From Burkholderiaceae bacterium (lineage in GTDB: Bacteria > Pseudomonadota > Gammaproteobacteria > Burkholderiales > Burkholderiaceae_A), in the NCBI GenBank assembly GCA_004214155.1, contig SGYQ01000007.1:1-64000 (forward strand): 64,000 nucleotides of DNA. Reading direction: 5' to 3'. Of the stretch, positions 35,972 through 45,869 are shown piece by piece. Below the pieces are notes generated by a model. It made no database searches. It was not told the origin of the DNA and saw nothing but the letters and a program-made list of their open reading frames with translations. The position numbers and the translations under genes were made by a program. How positions within the stretch are numbered: the first letter of the stretch is position 1; the number at the start of each line of letters is the position of its first letter.

Positions 35972-38900
35972 TGATCCTTAATCCATTTGTAAACATTTTC
36001 AAAAATAAGTGCCCACGGAGAAAAGTCGCCCGCACCACTCCAACTTTTAGGTTTCCATGAAAACAAGTTCCCCCGGAAATTTCTTTCAGGATGAGGCATC
36101 ATCATCAATATCCTACCATCGGTGGACGAGAAACCCGTCAGCCCTGATGAAGAACCGTTTGGATTATAAGGATAAGATTCAGTTGGCCTACCTTGCAGGT
36201 CAACAAATCTCAACACTGACTTAACACTTTCATTCTCGTTCCTAAATCCTTCAACTTTACCATACCCATGCGCAACACTTATTGGAAGAATAAGATTTTC
36301 CATACCCTTAAAATAAACTGAATTACTCGGAAGAATTTCAACTAACGACTGACGAGCTTCAAAGCGTCCTGAAATATTGCCCGAAAAATTAGGCCAATCA
36401 TCTTTTTTTCCTGGCATTATCGGGGCTAATTCACTCAAAAATTGACAACCATTACACACACCAAAGATAAATTTTTCTGGATTGCAAAAGAAAGAAAAGA
36501 ATGCTTCCCTCAAAAAATTATTTGCTAGAACGACCTGTGCCCATCCTCTTCCCGCTCCAAGTACATCTCCGTAAGAAAAGCCTCCGCTAATAGCTAATCC
36601 ATCAAAACGAGATAGGTCAAAAGTTTTTGAAATCAGGTCTTGCATATGCACATCAACACAATTAAACCCAACTTGATGAAATGCCGCCGCCATCTCTCGA
36701 TGACCATTCACTCCTTGCTCCCTCAAAATCGCAATTTTCGGAACTTTTTTGATAATTGCACGATTACTGGCAGTTTTCTCTCTAACTGCATCAAGTTGCT
36801 GGAAACGCTCAACAAAACCGGTAAATCTTTCTTTGAATTGTTCTTTAATTATATGATCGGGTGATATTACATCAGCTACACTATCAAACTCATCCTGAGC
36901 ACATTTTTCGTTATCTCTAATTTTAGCTATTTCAAAAGAATTTTGAGACCAGACCTTTTGAAGATACTCTCTCTTTTTTCTAAAAATACACTTCGCATCT
37001 CTATAAAATACAACCTCGTCAGTTTTATTTAGGTTACCTACTTCAAAAATATTTTTACCTAATCCAACTGATCGAAATATATCAAATAAAGCAGAGCGCT
37101 TTTGCTTTGTTGTCTGCAACACTACACCGAGTTCCTCATTAAACAAAGTTGCTATTGTCAAACTATCTCTTCGCTCAGAAACCTGGTCAGTTCTGATTTT
37201 AAAGTCCCCCCAATCCTTAGCTACACTATCAATTGTCAAAAGATCTAAATTAAGTGTTATCCCCACTCTACCCGCAAATGCCATTTCACATACAGTAGCA
37301 AGCAATCCTCCATCCGATCGGTCGTGATAAGCATGGACCAGCTCTGTGCTGTGCATTTTTTCATAGAGCCTAATCTTATGACAAGCCTCCGAAAACGCTT
37401 TTATTATTTCGACGCTATCAACATCTGGACACTTTCCCGATGAGATTGAAAAAACTGACTGAAAGATAGAGCCTCTCATCCTCTTCTTCCCTTCAGCAAG
37501 GTCAAGAAAAATCAAACAAGAGTCTTGTATATCACGGTCTAAGCAGGGGGTCCATGTTCTCTCTGTATCGTAAAGTTTAGATACTCCGGATAAATTAAGT
37601 GATATCGGAGAACGTACTTTCTTGGAAGTATTATTTTCAATTCTTGTTGCACTCATTGAAAGTGAATCTTTGCCGACTGGAATACTAATGTCACAGTCAA
37701 TACAAATATTACTTAGTGCCGAAACAGCTGAGTACAAGTCGTAATTACTACATTCGTCATCCACTGCTCCCATCCAGTTAGCACTCAATTTGATATCAGA
37801 AATATTATGGACTGGTGCAGCTAAGATATTTGTAATCAATTCACCCAAACACATTCTAACTGAAGCATTAACGTCAAAAACAGCTATCGGAGGTCTTTCA
37901 CCTAAGGCTAACGCAACTCCTTGTTTTCCCCAAAAAGAGGTAAGCGTTACAGCACAATCAGCTACTGGAGTTTGCCAAGGCCCTACCATCTGATCACGAC
38001 TAGTACAGCCCCCTACAGTTCGATCACCTATCGTTATCAAAAAACTCTTGGAAGAGACAGTTGGATGCTTCAAGACTTCAACAATACTCTGCTCTAGGTT
38101 GATGTTTGAATATTCCTCTTCACAAATCACATATTCACGTTTACTACAGTTTCTTATTAAATTGTTTTCCACATTCAAAAGAAAATCTAAAGATACGTCA
38201 ATTGGAAAAATGTTTGTACTCAAATATTTTCGAGATTCAATAATGAGTTCAGGTTTTTCTATAAACTTTCCAATCACTGCATAGGGCGCCTTTTCTCTTA
38301 CGCACAATGCATTGAATTCAGCTAGACTTTTTTCTTCGATCGCTAAAACATAACGTTCCTGTGATTCATTTGTCCAAATTTCTAAAGGATTCATAGAATT
38401 ATCGGAGACTGGTATTGAGTCAAGGTCCACTCGAACACCCAAACCCGACTCATGGGCTAATTCTGGAATGGCATTTGACAAACCTCCTGCACCTACGTCA
38501 TGAATCGATTTAATTATATTTTCCTTTTCGCCGGACATGGCACAGAAATTTATAACTTCTTGTGCCCTTCTCTGCATCTCTGGATTTCCTCTTTGAACCG
38601 ATTCAAAATCCAATTCATAGTTATTAAGCCCCGAGGAAACCGATGAGGCAGCTCCTCCGCCAATTCCAATTTTAAATCCTGGGCCTCCGAGAACAATAAG
38701 TAAGTCTCCATGGTCAACTTTCCATTTTTCTACGTTATTCGAAGAAATCAAGCCAACCCCCCCGGCTAACATAATTGGTTTTCTAAAACCCCACGTTTGG
38801 CCATGATGATTTTCTTCAAACACTCTAAAATAACCAGCGACGGTTGGTCTACCAAATTCATTATTAAACTCTGAACTGCCTAAAGGACCACTTAACATGA

Positions 38901-40008
38901 TACCCAAACCTGTGGCACGGCCAAACTTAGTAAGATCATCTGTAAACTTTAGATCTGAGATAGCAAAACCTACAAAACCTCCTAGGGGAAGCCCTCCTCT
39001 CCCAGTTGCAGACTCATCACGTATCTCCCCACCTGCTCCTGTTGCAGCCCCTGGAAATGGAGAAATGCCCGTCGGATGGTTATGAGTCTCAGCTTTAAAT
39101 GTTAGATCTAAACTCACATCTAGTGATGTGTAATTCCAGTTTTTTGATTTTGAAGCTATAAATATTTTTTGTTGAAACCCTGAGATAACTGCCGCATTGT
39201 CATTGTATGCTTTTTCGACGCCGCCCGGATTATTTCTAAAGGTTTCCTTAATTAGTTCAAACGGGGTTTTCTTTAGCTTTCCATTAACGACAAAATTGGA
39301 GTTAAATATCTTGTGTCTACAATGCTCTGAATTTACCTGAGCGAACATCATTAACTCAAGATCACTTATTTTCCTACCCTTACCGGTATAGTAGTCTACT
39401 ATGTAATTTACCTCCGCCTTTGTTAGACCAAGACCATTATTCTTACTATGCTTTGTGATTGCTTCGCCATTACTATCAATTACACATGTTTCACGATAAG
39501 TTCTTTCGATAAAAATATCTATTGGTAGTCTGTTAGAAACAAGATCTTCAATGAGAGGATCAAAAGCCTTGTTTTGTACCAAAAACTCTTTTAAATTATG
39601 AACATCTTGTGATGAAAAATTTTTATTTTGTTCGTTTAAATCAAAAAGAAATAATTGGCACCGTTCAACCCTATCAATTACACCTTGAAAAGTATTGTCT
39701 AAAATATTTTGGGCCTTACTTGCCCAAGGTGAAATTGTTCCTAATCTAGGAAAGACAAATAAAAATGCACTATTAACCGTTTTCTCGGAAAATAAAGTCT
39801 CAGAAATATCACTGGGCTCAACATCAAATAATTCAAAGAATGTTTTACTACCTTTAACGTAAAAATTTTCGTAATCTAGAGAAGTGTAAAATGCGATAAC
39901 CTCAAAAGCACCGACAAATTCATTTGAAATACCCTTTTTATTTTTCCCATCTAGCGTGACGCTTGTCTGGAGAGTAAGATTACGTCCTTTTAAAAAAAAG
40001 GTATTCAT
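35968..40008 (-). CDS. purL: Phosphoribosylformylglycinamidine synthase, single-chain type
   Basis: PurL makes FGAM from FGAR, glutamine and ATP in purine synthesis. The 1346-residue product is the large fused form of beta- and gammaproteobacteria: an N-terminal PurS-like domain, the linker [13 protein letters not shown], the ATP-binding [26 protein letters not shown], and a C-terminal glutaminase with the nucleophile in [12 protein letters not shown] and HPERNFRG. E. coli PurL is 1295 residues. It starts directly after the ybbA stop with no spacer and runs into ybiT. Confidence 0.97.
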   Translation of the reverse strand: MNTFFLKGRNLTLQTSVTLDGKNKKGISNEFVGAFEVIAFYTSLDYENFYVKGSKTFFELFDVEPSDISETLFSEKTVNSAFLFVFPRLGTISPWASKAQNILDNTFQGVIDRVERCQLFLFDLNEQNKNFSSQDVHNLKEFLVQNKAFDPLIEDLVSNRLPIDIFIERTYRETCVIDSNGEAITKHSKNNGLGLTKAEVNYIVDYYTGKGRKISDLELMMFAQVNSEHCRHKIFNSNFVVNGKLKKTPFELIKETFRNNPGGVEKAYNDNAAVISGFQQKIFIASKSKNWNYTSLDVSLDLTFKAETHNHPTGISPFPGAATGAGGEIRDESATGRGGLPLGGFVGFAISDLKFTDDLTKFGRATGLGIMLSGPLGSSEFNNEFGRPTVAGYFRVFEENHHGQTWGFRKPIMLAGGVGLISSNNVEKWKVDHGDLLIVLGGPGFKIGIGGGAASSVSSGLNNYELDFESVQRGNPEMQRRAQEVINFCAMSGEKENIIKSIHDVGAGGLSNAIPELAHESGLGVRVDLDSIPVSDNSMNPLEIWTNESQERYVLAIEEKSLAEFNALCVREKAPYAVIGKFIEKPELIIESRKYLSTNIFPIDVSLDFLLNVENNLIRNCSKREYVICEEEYSNINLEQSIVEVLKHPTVSSKSFLITIGDRTVGGCTSRDQMVGPWQTPVADCAVTLTSFWGKQGVALALGERPPIAVFDVNASVRMCLGELITNILAAPVHNISDIKLSANWMGAVDDECSNYDLYSAVSALSNICIDCDISIPVGKDSLSMSATRIENNTSKKVRSPISLNLSGVSKLYDTERTWTPCLDRDIQDSCLIFLDLAEGKKRMRGSIFQSVFSISSGKCPDVDSVEIIKAFSEACHKIRLYEKMHSTELVHAYHDRSDGGLLATVCEMAFAGRVGITLNLDLLTIDSVAKDWGDFKIRTDQVSERRDSLTIATLFNEELGVVLQTTKQKRSALFDIFRSVGLGKNIFEVGNLNKTDEVVFYRDAKCIFRKKREYLQKVWSQNSFEIAKIRDNEKCAQDEFDSVADVISPDHIIKEQFKERFTGFVERFQQLDAVREKTASNRAIIKKVPKIAILREQGVNGHREMAAAFHQVGFNCVDVHMQDLISKTFDLSRFDGLAISGGFSYGDVLGAGRGWAQVVLANNFLREAFFSFFCNPEKFIFGVCNGCQFLSELAPIMPGKKDDWPNFSGNISGRFEARQSLVEILPSNSVYFKGMENLILPISVAHGYGKVEGFRNENESVKSVLRFVDLQGRPTESYPYNPNGSSSGLTGFSSTDGRILMMMPHPERNFRGNLFSWKPKSWSGAGDFSPWALIFENVYKWIKDQ

Positions 40009-40698
40009 TTAAGAATACATCCTTCCTGCCCTCAACTTAAGTATGCTATCGCAACGACTTGCAAGATCTTTATCATGCGTTACAATAACTAGCGTTGTTT
40101 TATTAGTTGCATTTAATTTGAATAATAATTCTTCAATTACATCACCATTAGCACTATCCAAACTCCCTGTTGGTTCGTCCGCGAATATAAATTGAGGTTC
40201 AGTAGAAAAAGCCCTAGCGAGAGCTACGCGTTGCTTTTCGCCACCAGAAAGTGTCTTGGGCATATGATTGATCCTATCCATCAACCCCACGGTTTCTAAT
40301 TGTTTTTCCGCAGTTTTTCTTACTCCCCGCCCGAATGTAATTTCTAACGGTAACATCACATTTTCTAACACAGTTAAATGATCAATCAGGTGGAAATCTT
40401 GAAACACGAAGCCTAACCTACCATTTCGTAAGTTAGCTCTCTTTTCCTCGTCTAATTCAGAGATGTTTTCACCGTTCCAAAAAACATCCCCGTCGGTTGG
40501 AACATCCAAACCCGCGATAATGTTGAGCAAAGTCGATTTGCCACAACCAGAAGGCCCTACAACTGCCATGGACTTACCGCGTTCCAACTTAAACGATATA
40601 TCGTGTAGAATCTCTAATTTCTGCTGTCCGCTTTGAACTACTTTTGAAATTGAATCAACCGAAAGAGCCGTATATTTTATTATTTCTTTTCTTTCCAC
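40009..40698 (-). CDS. ybbA: ABC transporter ATPase, YbbA/LolD type
   Basis: The 229-residue ATPase has GPSGCGKSTLLNIIAGLD, TLSGGEKQRVALARAF and FIFADEPTGSLD, and belongs to the MacB/LolD group that powers lipoprotein release or lipid export. Its position divergent from tesA is the same as E. coli ybbA, which partners the permease YbbP. No permease gene is adjacent here; purL follows at once. The start is GTG 40698, 5 bases from the tesA ATG. Confidence 0.85.
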   Translation of the reverse strand: MERKEIIKYTALSVDSISKVVQSGQQKLEILHDISFKLERGKSMAVVGPSGCGKSTLLNIIAGLDVPTDGDVFWNGENISELDEEKRANLRNGRLGFVFQDFHLIDHLTVLENVMLPLEITFGRGVRKTAEKQLETVGLMDRINHMPKTLSGGEKQRVALARAFSTEPQFIFADEPTGSLDSANGDVIEELLFKLNATNKTTLVIVTHDKDLASRCDSILKLRAGRMYS

Positions 40699-40703
40699 AA
40701 TTT

Positions 40704-41345
40704 ATGCTAAAACCCCTAAAACCCCTAAAACCAAAGATTATCAAACTTTTTATTAGTGTCTCTTTCCTGCTCTTTTGTTCAATAATCTTTGCCGAGCATA
40801 GAATTTTGGTATTTGGCGATAGCCTTTCCAATGCTTACGGAATTGAGAAAAAGGCGAGTTGGGTCGCATTACTTAAAAACAGGATTAAGTCACAAAATAT
40901 TAATGCACTTGTCATTAATAAGAGTATATCAGGAGAAACTACTGCCGGTGGATTGAGAAGAATTGAAGGAATACTCAAGTCTGATAAGCCAACTATAGTA
41001 ATTTTAGAACTAGGGGCGAACGATGGATTACGAGGACTTCCTCTAGAAAAAATGTCCTCAAATATTGAACAAATGATCGATCTATCAAAAACTTACGACG
41101 CAAAATGCCTTGTAATCGGAATGCATATTCCACCGAATTATGGACTAGAGTATACGAAACGCTTTCATGAGGTTTTTATTAACTTATCAGCGAAAACGAA
41201 TTCAGAATTGGTACCTTTCATGCTTGAGGGTTTTGAACTAAATGAAGACTTTTTTCTGTCAGATCTGATTCATCCTAATGAAAGTGCTCAACCAATCATA
41301 CTGGAGACTATTTGGAAAAAACTAAGAATAATGATTACTTCTTGA
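40704..41345 (+). CDS. tesA: TesA-type periplasmic acyl-CoA thioesterase / lysophospholipase
   Basis: This SGNH hydrolase of 213 residues has a signal peptide (LFISVSFLLFCSIIFA), block I ILVFGDSLSNAYGI with the catalytic serine, block III LGANDGLRG, and block V DLIHPNE with the Asp-His pair. TesA hydrolyses thioesters and lysophospholipids in the periplasm. The track start adds 20 residues ahead of the signal; ATG 40704 fits better. The N-terminus carries three LKP repeats from a 9-bp tandem repeat. It is divergent from ybbA as in E. coli. Confidence 0.92.
   Translation: MLKPLKPLKPKIIKLFISVSFLLFCSIIFAEHRILVFGDSLSNAYGIEKKASWVALLKNRIKSQNINALVINKSISGETTAGGLRRIEGILKSDKPTIVILELGANDGLRGLPLEKMSSNIEQMIDLSKTYDAKCLVIGMHIPPNYGLEYTKRFHEVFINLSAKTNSELVPFMLEGFELNEDFFLSDLIHPNESAQPIILETIWKKLRIMITS
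40707..40733 (+). repeat. 9-bp tandem repeat, nearly three copies, in the tesA signal peptide
   Basis: CTAAAACCC is repeated at 40707, 40716 and (last base changed) 40725, coding for LKPLKPLKP directly after the start codon. Copy-number change would keep the frame and alter the positive N-region of the signal peptide. Confidence 0.85.
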
Positions 41346-41368
41346 TACTGCAAACTTTTTCTTGTTGA

Positions 41369-42643
41369 ATGACAGAACGAAAAGCCTCCTTTCTTGACAC
41401 CTGGAAATTTTTTGCGGTCGCAGCTCTTCCTGGTTTCCTATCAAATTTTTGGGTAATTCTTCGTTCACCAAATTTTCTTAATACGAATGATTTTATTGAA
41501 TGGGCAGTGCTAGCATCATCACTTGTATTGTTATGTTGTTTAAGTCAGCTGGGTATCAAACCTGGTTACATGCAAGAGGTTACTGACAAAGGAGTCAACA
41601 AAAGGTACTCAGCGTTGATTTCTTCTGTATGTGTTCTTTCAGCAACAGGATTATTAGCAGGGATTTCTCTTGTTTGTCTTTTCAAAGTGCTGAATTATTT
41701 TCAACTTTGGAAAAATACGAACGTGCTTTTTAGTTTACCGATATTTTGCCTTACAACGAACCTTTACGTTATTTTCCAAACGGACATGCGAATACGACAA
41801 AAAGCGCGAGAATTGGCGAAATTATCTATCATTCAAACAATGCTTTCGCTAATAATCTTTGAAGCTATGTTAGCAACCGGATTTGACTTTTTGCTTGCGG
41901 TCTTTCTATCCAGCGGGATTAGCAATGGAATTATTTGCATCTTACTTTTTCGCAGTATAAAAATACCTACAAAGTGGAACATTGACTCAATATTCCTAAC
42001 GAAAGCCTTAAAAATTGGTAGCTTTTTTTTATTTGCTCTTTTGTGCCGATATGCGTCTGATTCTATCGTCTTCAGTAGCTTCAAATGGATTGCTTCTGAA
42101 ACAGTAGGGGGATATCTGGGCGTTAGCATAAAATTGTGCGAACCCATATCCATTCTGTACGTGTCTGCGATACAGATGGCATGGGGAAGCCACGTTTACG
42201 GATGGATAAAATATTCAATCCATGACCTTCCTAAGTTATCAACATGGGCATCAAAAATATTGCTTTATGGATTTTTACTAGGAAATATAGTCGCTATTCT
42301 AATGTGGTTTTTTTTATTTAGAGATCTATCGTTTACTTATCTACTGCCATTTGTAGTAATGACTCTATCGCGAGTAATAGCCTTTGGAGTTTTAACCACA
42401 ACCGGCTATGGTCAGACAATCCAGCGCAGTTATGTCAACGGATTTAAAATTAATTTTATGGAACTTATTATAACAATTGTCCTAGTCCCCCTTTCTTTAG
42501 CCTACATACATTGGTCAGTTTGCCTACTAATTTGCGGGTTACTACCGTGGACAAGCGTATTGCGAGTTTATTTACATTCAAGGGCTGTAATCAATCTTCG
42601 AAAATTCGAAAGCAAGTCAAATCCAACGACGAACACTTTTTAA
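41369..42643 (+). CDS. Multi-pass membrane protein, possibly a polysaccharide flippase
   Basis: The 424-residue protein is hydrophobic throughout with about ten or more membrane segments (for example LLAGISLVCLFKVL, IGSFFLFALLCRYASDSIVF, VAILMWFFLFRDL) and resembles the MATE/Wzx (PST) flippase fold in the pattern of paired segments and in DSIVFSSFKWIASETVGGYLGVSIKL. No clear family motif can be named. It follows tesA by 23 bases and overlaps the convergent methyltransferase gene by 27 bases. Without neighbouring glycan genes the substrate is unknown. Confidence 0.5.
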   Translation: MTERKASFLDTWKFFAVAALPGFLSNFWVILRSPNFLNTNDFIEWAVLASSLVLLCCLSQLGIKPGYMQEVTDKGVNKRYSALISSVCVLSATGLLAGISLVCLFKVLNYFQLWKNTNVLFSLPIFCLTTNLYVIFQTDMRIRQKARELAKLSIIQTMLSLIIFEAMLATGFDFLLAVFLSSGISNGIICILLFRSIKIPTKWNIDSIFLTKALKIGSFFLFALLCRYASDSIVFSSFKWIASETVGGYLGVSIKLCEPISILYVSAIQMAWGSHVYGWIKYSIHDLPKLSTWASKILLYGFLLGNIVAILMWFFLFRDLSFTYLLPFVVMTLSRVIAFGVLTTTGYGQTIQRSYVNGFKINFMELIITIVLVPLSLAYIHWSVCLLICGLLPWTSVLRVYLHSRAVINLRKFESKSNPTTNTF

Positions 42644-43060
42644 ATAATTAATGTATTCATCTCCAAATTCTTTTTTCAAAATCTCTTCTTCATAAATTAT
42701 TTGCTTATGAGTAATGTAAATAATAAAAGCAGGAATTAAAAAAATAGAAATATGAGACCCTAAGTAAACTCCAAAAGCCACTTGAATGGAAGAGAGGCCG
42801 AGATACATTGGGTTTCGCGTAAAGGAATATATTCCAGATGTTATCAGTCTAGAAGTCTCATGTGCTTTAAAGGGATTAATAGTGGTTTGGTTTTTTCTAA
42901 ACAGGCGTATTGATACAAAAATTATAATTACTCCTTCCAGTCCAATCAAAATTCCGAGTATTGATTGCCCGGTAAATTCAAATGATGGTATTAAAAGAGT
43001 AGAGAGATATAACAAAAAAATATTGCCGGCAGCAATAAATGGTGGTGGTATCTTGTTCAT
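42617..43060 (-). CDS. Membrane methyltransferase of the ICMT/PEMT-like family
   Basis: The 147-residue protein has about four membrane segments and the family signature TSGIYSFTRNPMYLG, followed by the C-terminal EEEILKKEFGDEYINYLKSVRRWI, both typical of bacterial isoprenylcysteine-carboxyl-methyltransferase-like proteins that bind SAM at the membrane. The natural substrate of such bacterial members is generally not known. It is alone on its strand, 118 bases from the phosphodiesterase gene. Confidence 0.85.
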   Translation of the reverse strand: MNKIPPPFIAAGNIFLLYLSTLLIPSFEFTGQSILGILIGLEGVIIIFVSIRLFRKNQTTINPFKAHETSRLITSGIYSFTRNPMYLGLSSIQVAFGVYLGSHISIFLIPAFIIYITHKQIIYEEEILKKEFGDEYINYLKSVRRWI

Positions 43061-43178
43061 ATGCTCACAATTTTACTGCCAAAACGCAGTAATTTGGACT
43101 TTCGAAATACCGTTGTGATTTGGACAGCATAATCAAACTTAAACATGAAATTCTTTATTACTAACGAAATAAAAAACT

Positions 43179-43997
43179 TCATGTTATTAACCTCAAGTGC
43201 GTACTCCAGCCTAATTTTTTCTTAAATATATGCACGTGAAAACCTGGTTGCTCACCCGTCGGAACACTGTTACCTCTCTTCATAAAAATGGGATATTGAA
43301 ATACAGCGCTAGGACAAAAAACAATTTGGCTTCCCGCGAATGATGTAAAAATTGACCTATGTACGTGGCCACATATAATTAATTGAACATTCTTATGAAA
43401 AAGAAGTAGTTCTTCCAACTCATCTGGATTTTTTAAGGAAATATTATCCATAACTTCACTAAAACAACGAACCGGCGGGTGATGTAATGCAAGAATGTTT
43501 GTATCTGACACAGAGTTACTCAATATCTTTTCTAACCAATCCAGGGCATCACTCGAGATTTTCCCCCATGCCTCATCTTTGACGGAACTATTCAGTACAA
43601 TTAATTTGGATATCTGAAAGTCAATGCAGTAACTCAATTCAGCCTTTGTATCGAGAGAATTTATATCCACTATTGACGATTTATTTAGTGTCTGGGGAAA
43701 ACGGTCAAGAAAAACTCTGGAGAACGCATCGATATCATCGTGATTTCCAAGACAAAACAGTACAGGAATCTTCCGATTAAGATGATTTAGGATTTGTTTT
43801 AAGTGAACATACTCATCCTCTATGCCCTCTTCTACCAAATCTCCCGTAATAAGCAAACAATCAATTGTATAATTCTCAGCATTTATAATCTCAATTGCCC
43901 TTTTGAGCGCGTAATTGCTATCAAAATTGTTCTTGAGCAATCGATCGGGCATACGGACGTGGGTATCTGATATTTGCACGATACATATCTCATCCAT
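43179..43997 (-). CDS. Metallophosphoesterase, CpdA-like
   Basis: All five calcineurin-like metal-site motifs are present in 272 residues: QISDTHV, LLITGDLVEEG, CLGNHDD, LALHHPPV and ICGHVHRS. The order and length match the CpdA group (cyclic AMP phosphodiesterases), but the substrate cannot be deduced. It is followed by no other gene on the same strand for 118 bases, and a 94-base gap separates it from the gene to its right. Confidence 0.85.
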   Translation of the reverse strand: MDEICIVQISDTHVRMPDRLLKNNFDSNYALKRAIEIINAENYTIDCLLITGDLVEEGIEDEYVHLKQILNHLNRKIPVLFCLGNHDDIDAFSRVFLDRFPQTLNKSSIVDINSLDTKAELSYCIDFQISKLIVLNSSVKDEAWGKISSDALDWLEKILSNSVSDTNILALHHPPVRCFSEVMDNISLKNPDELEELLLFHKNVQLIICGHVHRSIFTSFAGSQIVFCPSAVFQYPIFMKRGNSVPTGEQPGFHVHIFKKKLGWSTHLRLIT

Positions 43998-44091
43998 CGC
44001 AGAAACAAACCAATAAAGTTTTCATAGTCTATTAAACAAAGAAAAGGATGCCAACTCCTATCAACACCAGCAAAAGTGCAAACCTCATAAG

Positions 44092-45036
44092 TTATTTGAT
44101 GGGTATAAAGTTTACCCTTCCTCCATCCGCTGTAGCTTTCATCATCTCGGGAACGACTAAAAATTTACCATCTGAAGTTACGTCAATATCTGCGGGATTT
44201 GTAAACCCTTTCTTAAAAAGCTTAGGATTTTGACCAGGCGCAGTAAGATCGATACTCCAAATTTTCCCGCCTCTCCAATCCGAGATGTATAACTTCGTTC
44301 CAGAAAAGGCTAATCCGTCACCTCCTCCAAAACCTTCTGCCATTTTTTTCACAGAAAAATTACGAAGACGAATTCGCGATAATACTCCAGTTGTAAAATC
44401 TGCCACCATCAAAAACCCCCTTTGAAAAGCTAACAGACCATTAGGCGCCTGAATATTTGGATCATTTGCACTGTCAACGAGAAGGGATATCTTACCAGTG
44501 GATGATATACGATAAACTGCTCCACCACGGCGCTCGCCATTAACAACTGCCCCGCTATCGGATACATAGATAATAGTGTTACGGTCGATAGTTAGATCAT
44601 TCAAAAATGAAATTTTTCTAGGGAAATCCTTAGGGCCAATCCATGGGCTAACATTCCCGTCAAATGAGACTTTCTTTATTTCGTCCACATCTGTCACATA
44701 GATTGTGTTTCCTTCCACCAATAATCCCTTAGGGTCATTTAAACCAGAGGCGATAACTTTCTTGTCCCCATTTGTGAAAATTTCTAAAATTCTTCCGTCA
44801 CCCTTTTTCCCAACCCCACCAATTTCGCTTATAAAAATCCTACCATCGCGAGTAGTACATGCAGACTCGGGATGCACAATTCCATCAATTGTAATAACTT
44901 CTGCTGATACAGAAAAACAGAGGAGGTTCGTGACTAGTCCAATCAAAATTAAGCTGCCTTGCACAAGTATCCTCGATGAAAAATTTCGAGACTTCAAAAA
45001 ATTCAAAGCATGAAAACTTGAAAAAAATCGTTGCAT
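44092..45036 (-). CDS. Exported SMP-30/NHL-like beta-propeller protein
   Basis: From ATG 45036, which has GGGGTGA 6 bases upstream, the product has 314 residues: an export signal with a long basic N-region (SSRILVQGSLILIGLVTNLLCFSVSAEV), then repeated propeller blades (DGRIFISEIGGVG, LVEGNTIYVTDVDEIKKV, FLNDLTIDRNTIIYVSDSG, LAFSGTKLYISDWRGG, DIDVTSDGKFLVV). SMP-30 and gluconolactonase relatives bind a metal and hydrolyse lactones, but I cannot confirm the metal ligands here. It may be only a binding protein. Confidence 0.7.
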   Translation of the reverse strand: MQRFFSSFHALNFLKSRNFSSRILVQGSLILIGLVTNLLCFSVSAEVITIDGIVHPESACTTRDGRIFISEIGGVGKKGDGRILEIFTNGDKKVIASGLNDPKGLLVEGNTIYVTDVDEIKKVSFDGNVSPWIGPKDFPRKISFLNDLTIDRNTIIYVSDSGAVVNGERRGGAVYRISSTGKISLLVDSANDPNIQAPNGLLAFQRGFLMVADFTTGVLSRIRLRNFSVKKMAEGFGGGDGLAFSGTKLYISDWRGGKIWSIDLTAPGQNPKLFKKGFTNPADIDVTSDGKFLVVPEMMKATADGGRVNFIPIK

Positions 45037-45249
45037 AATAATCACCCCAATTAAATAACTGTCACAAAACAATCCAACTTATTATAAACAGACCGCTTTT
45101 CTCTAACAACGTTCAACACCTTGAAAAACAATTTGTAAACTACTGCACTATTCTCACTAGATTATAGTTTTTTCAAGATTTACCTGTTCCACATCTATTA
45201 TAGGTTTCTGTAAAACTATCCCATAAAAAGGTTAATTTATTTCCATAAG

Positions 45250-45825
45250 CTAACGCAAAGTCTTAAATTTATTGAAAAAGGCTAATTTCCTAAGATAATT
45301 TCCTGGAAAGGGCTTTTCGCCTGTACCTGAACCAAAATCTGCCGCTAAATTAAATATGTTTGCTTGATATATGGATGTAATATCTTTTACTTGAAAATAT
45401 GGCTTTAGTATTAGTTCATAATCCACCTTTTCAGTCCAGTTCTCACAATGATTTCTATCAACCTGATGCATCTCAAATATATTGTCTATTTTTTCATCGT
45501 CGCCCATGCTATAGTCTTTCCAGTTTTTTTTATCATTACTATATTGATAGTGTGACCCTTTGGTTTCCTGCGTTTCCCAGCGGTTGAAATATGAATCAAG
45601 TACCTTAAAACCACAACAATGAAAAATCCATAAATCTTTTGGCTTTGCTAATAGCTTTTTTAGTTTTTCTTTTGAGTGTTTACTTGATACCAGTGTGGAA
45701 ACATCCCCTTTTTGGAATCTCGCATAACGAAGATATAAGTTGTGTTTTAAATCCGAGTAATAAAAGGATACCCCTTCCTGTCCCTGTTTCACTTCATTAT
45801 GATATAGCAAGAAATAATTTTTCAT
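45250..45825 (-). CDS. Uncharacterised protein
   Basis: I do not recognise this 191-residue protein. It starts MKNYFLLYHNEVKQGQEG, has no signal peptide or membrane segment, and is rich in aromatic and charged residues (YYSDLKHNLYLRYARFQKGD, IFHCCGFKVLDSYFNRWE, DIFEMHQVDRNHCE-like stretches). The coding frame is clean and the length uninterrupted, so it is probably real. It starts 44 bases after the DUF4214 gene on the same strand. Being next to likely secreted proteins, it may belong to the accessory block. Confidence 0.6.
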   Translation of the reverse strand: MKNYFLLYHNEVKQGQEGVSFYYSDLKHNLYLRYARFQKGDVSTLVSSKHSKEKLKKLLAKPKDLWIFHCCGFKVLDSYFNRWETQETKGSHYQYSNDKKNWKDYSMGDDEKIDNIFEMHQVDRNHCENWTEKVDYELILKPYFQVKDITSIYQANIFNLAADFGSGTGEKPFPGNYLRKLAFFNKFKTLR

Positions 45826-45869
45826 AATCAATATCCAATTTGCGAACAAACTGTTAAGCAAAGAGTTCT

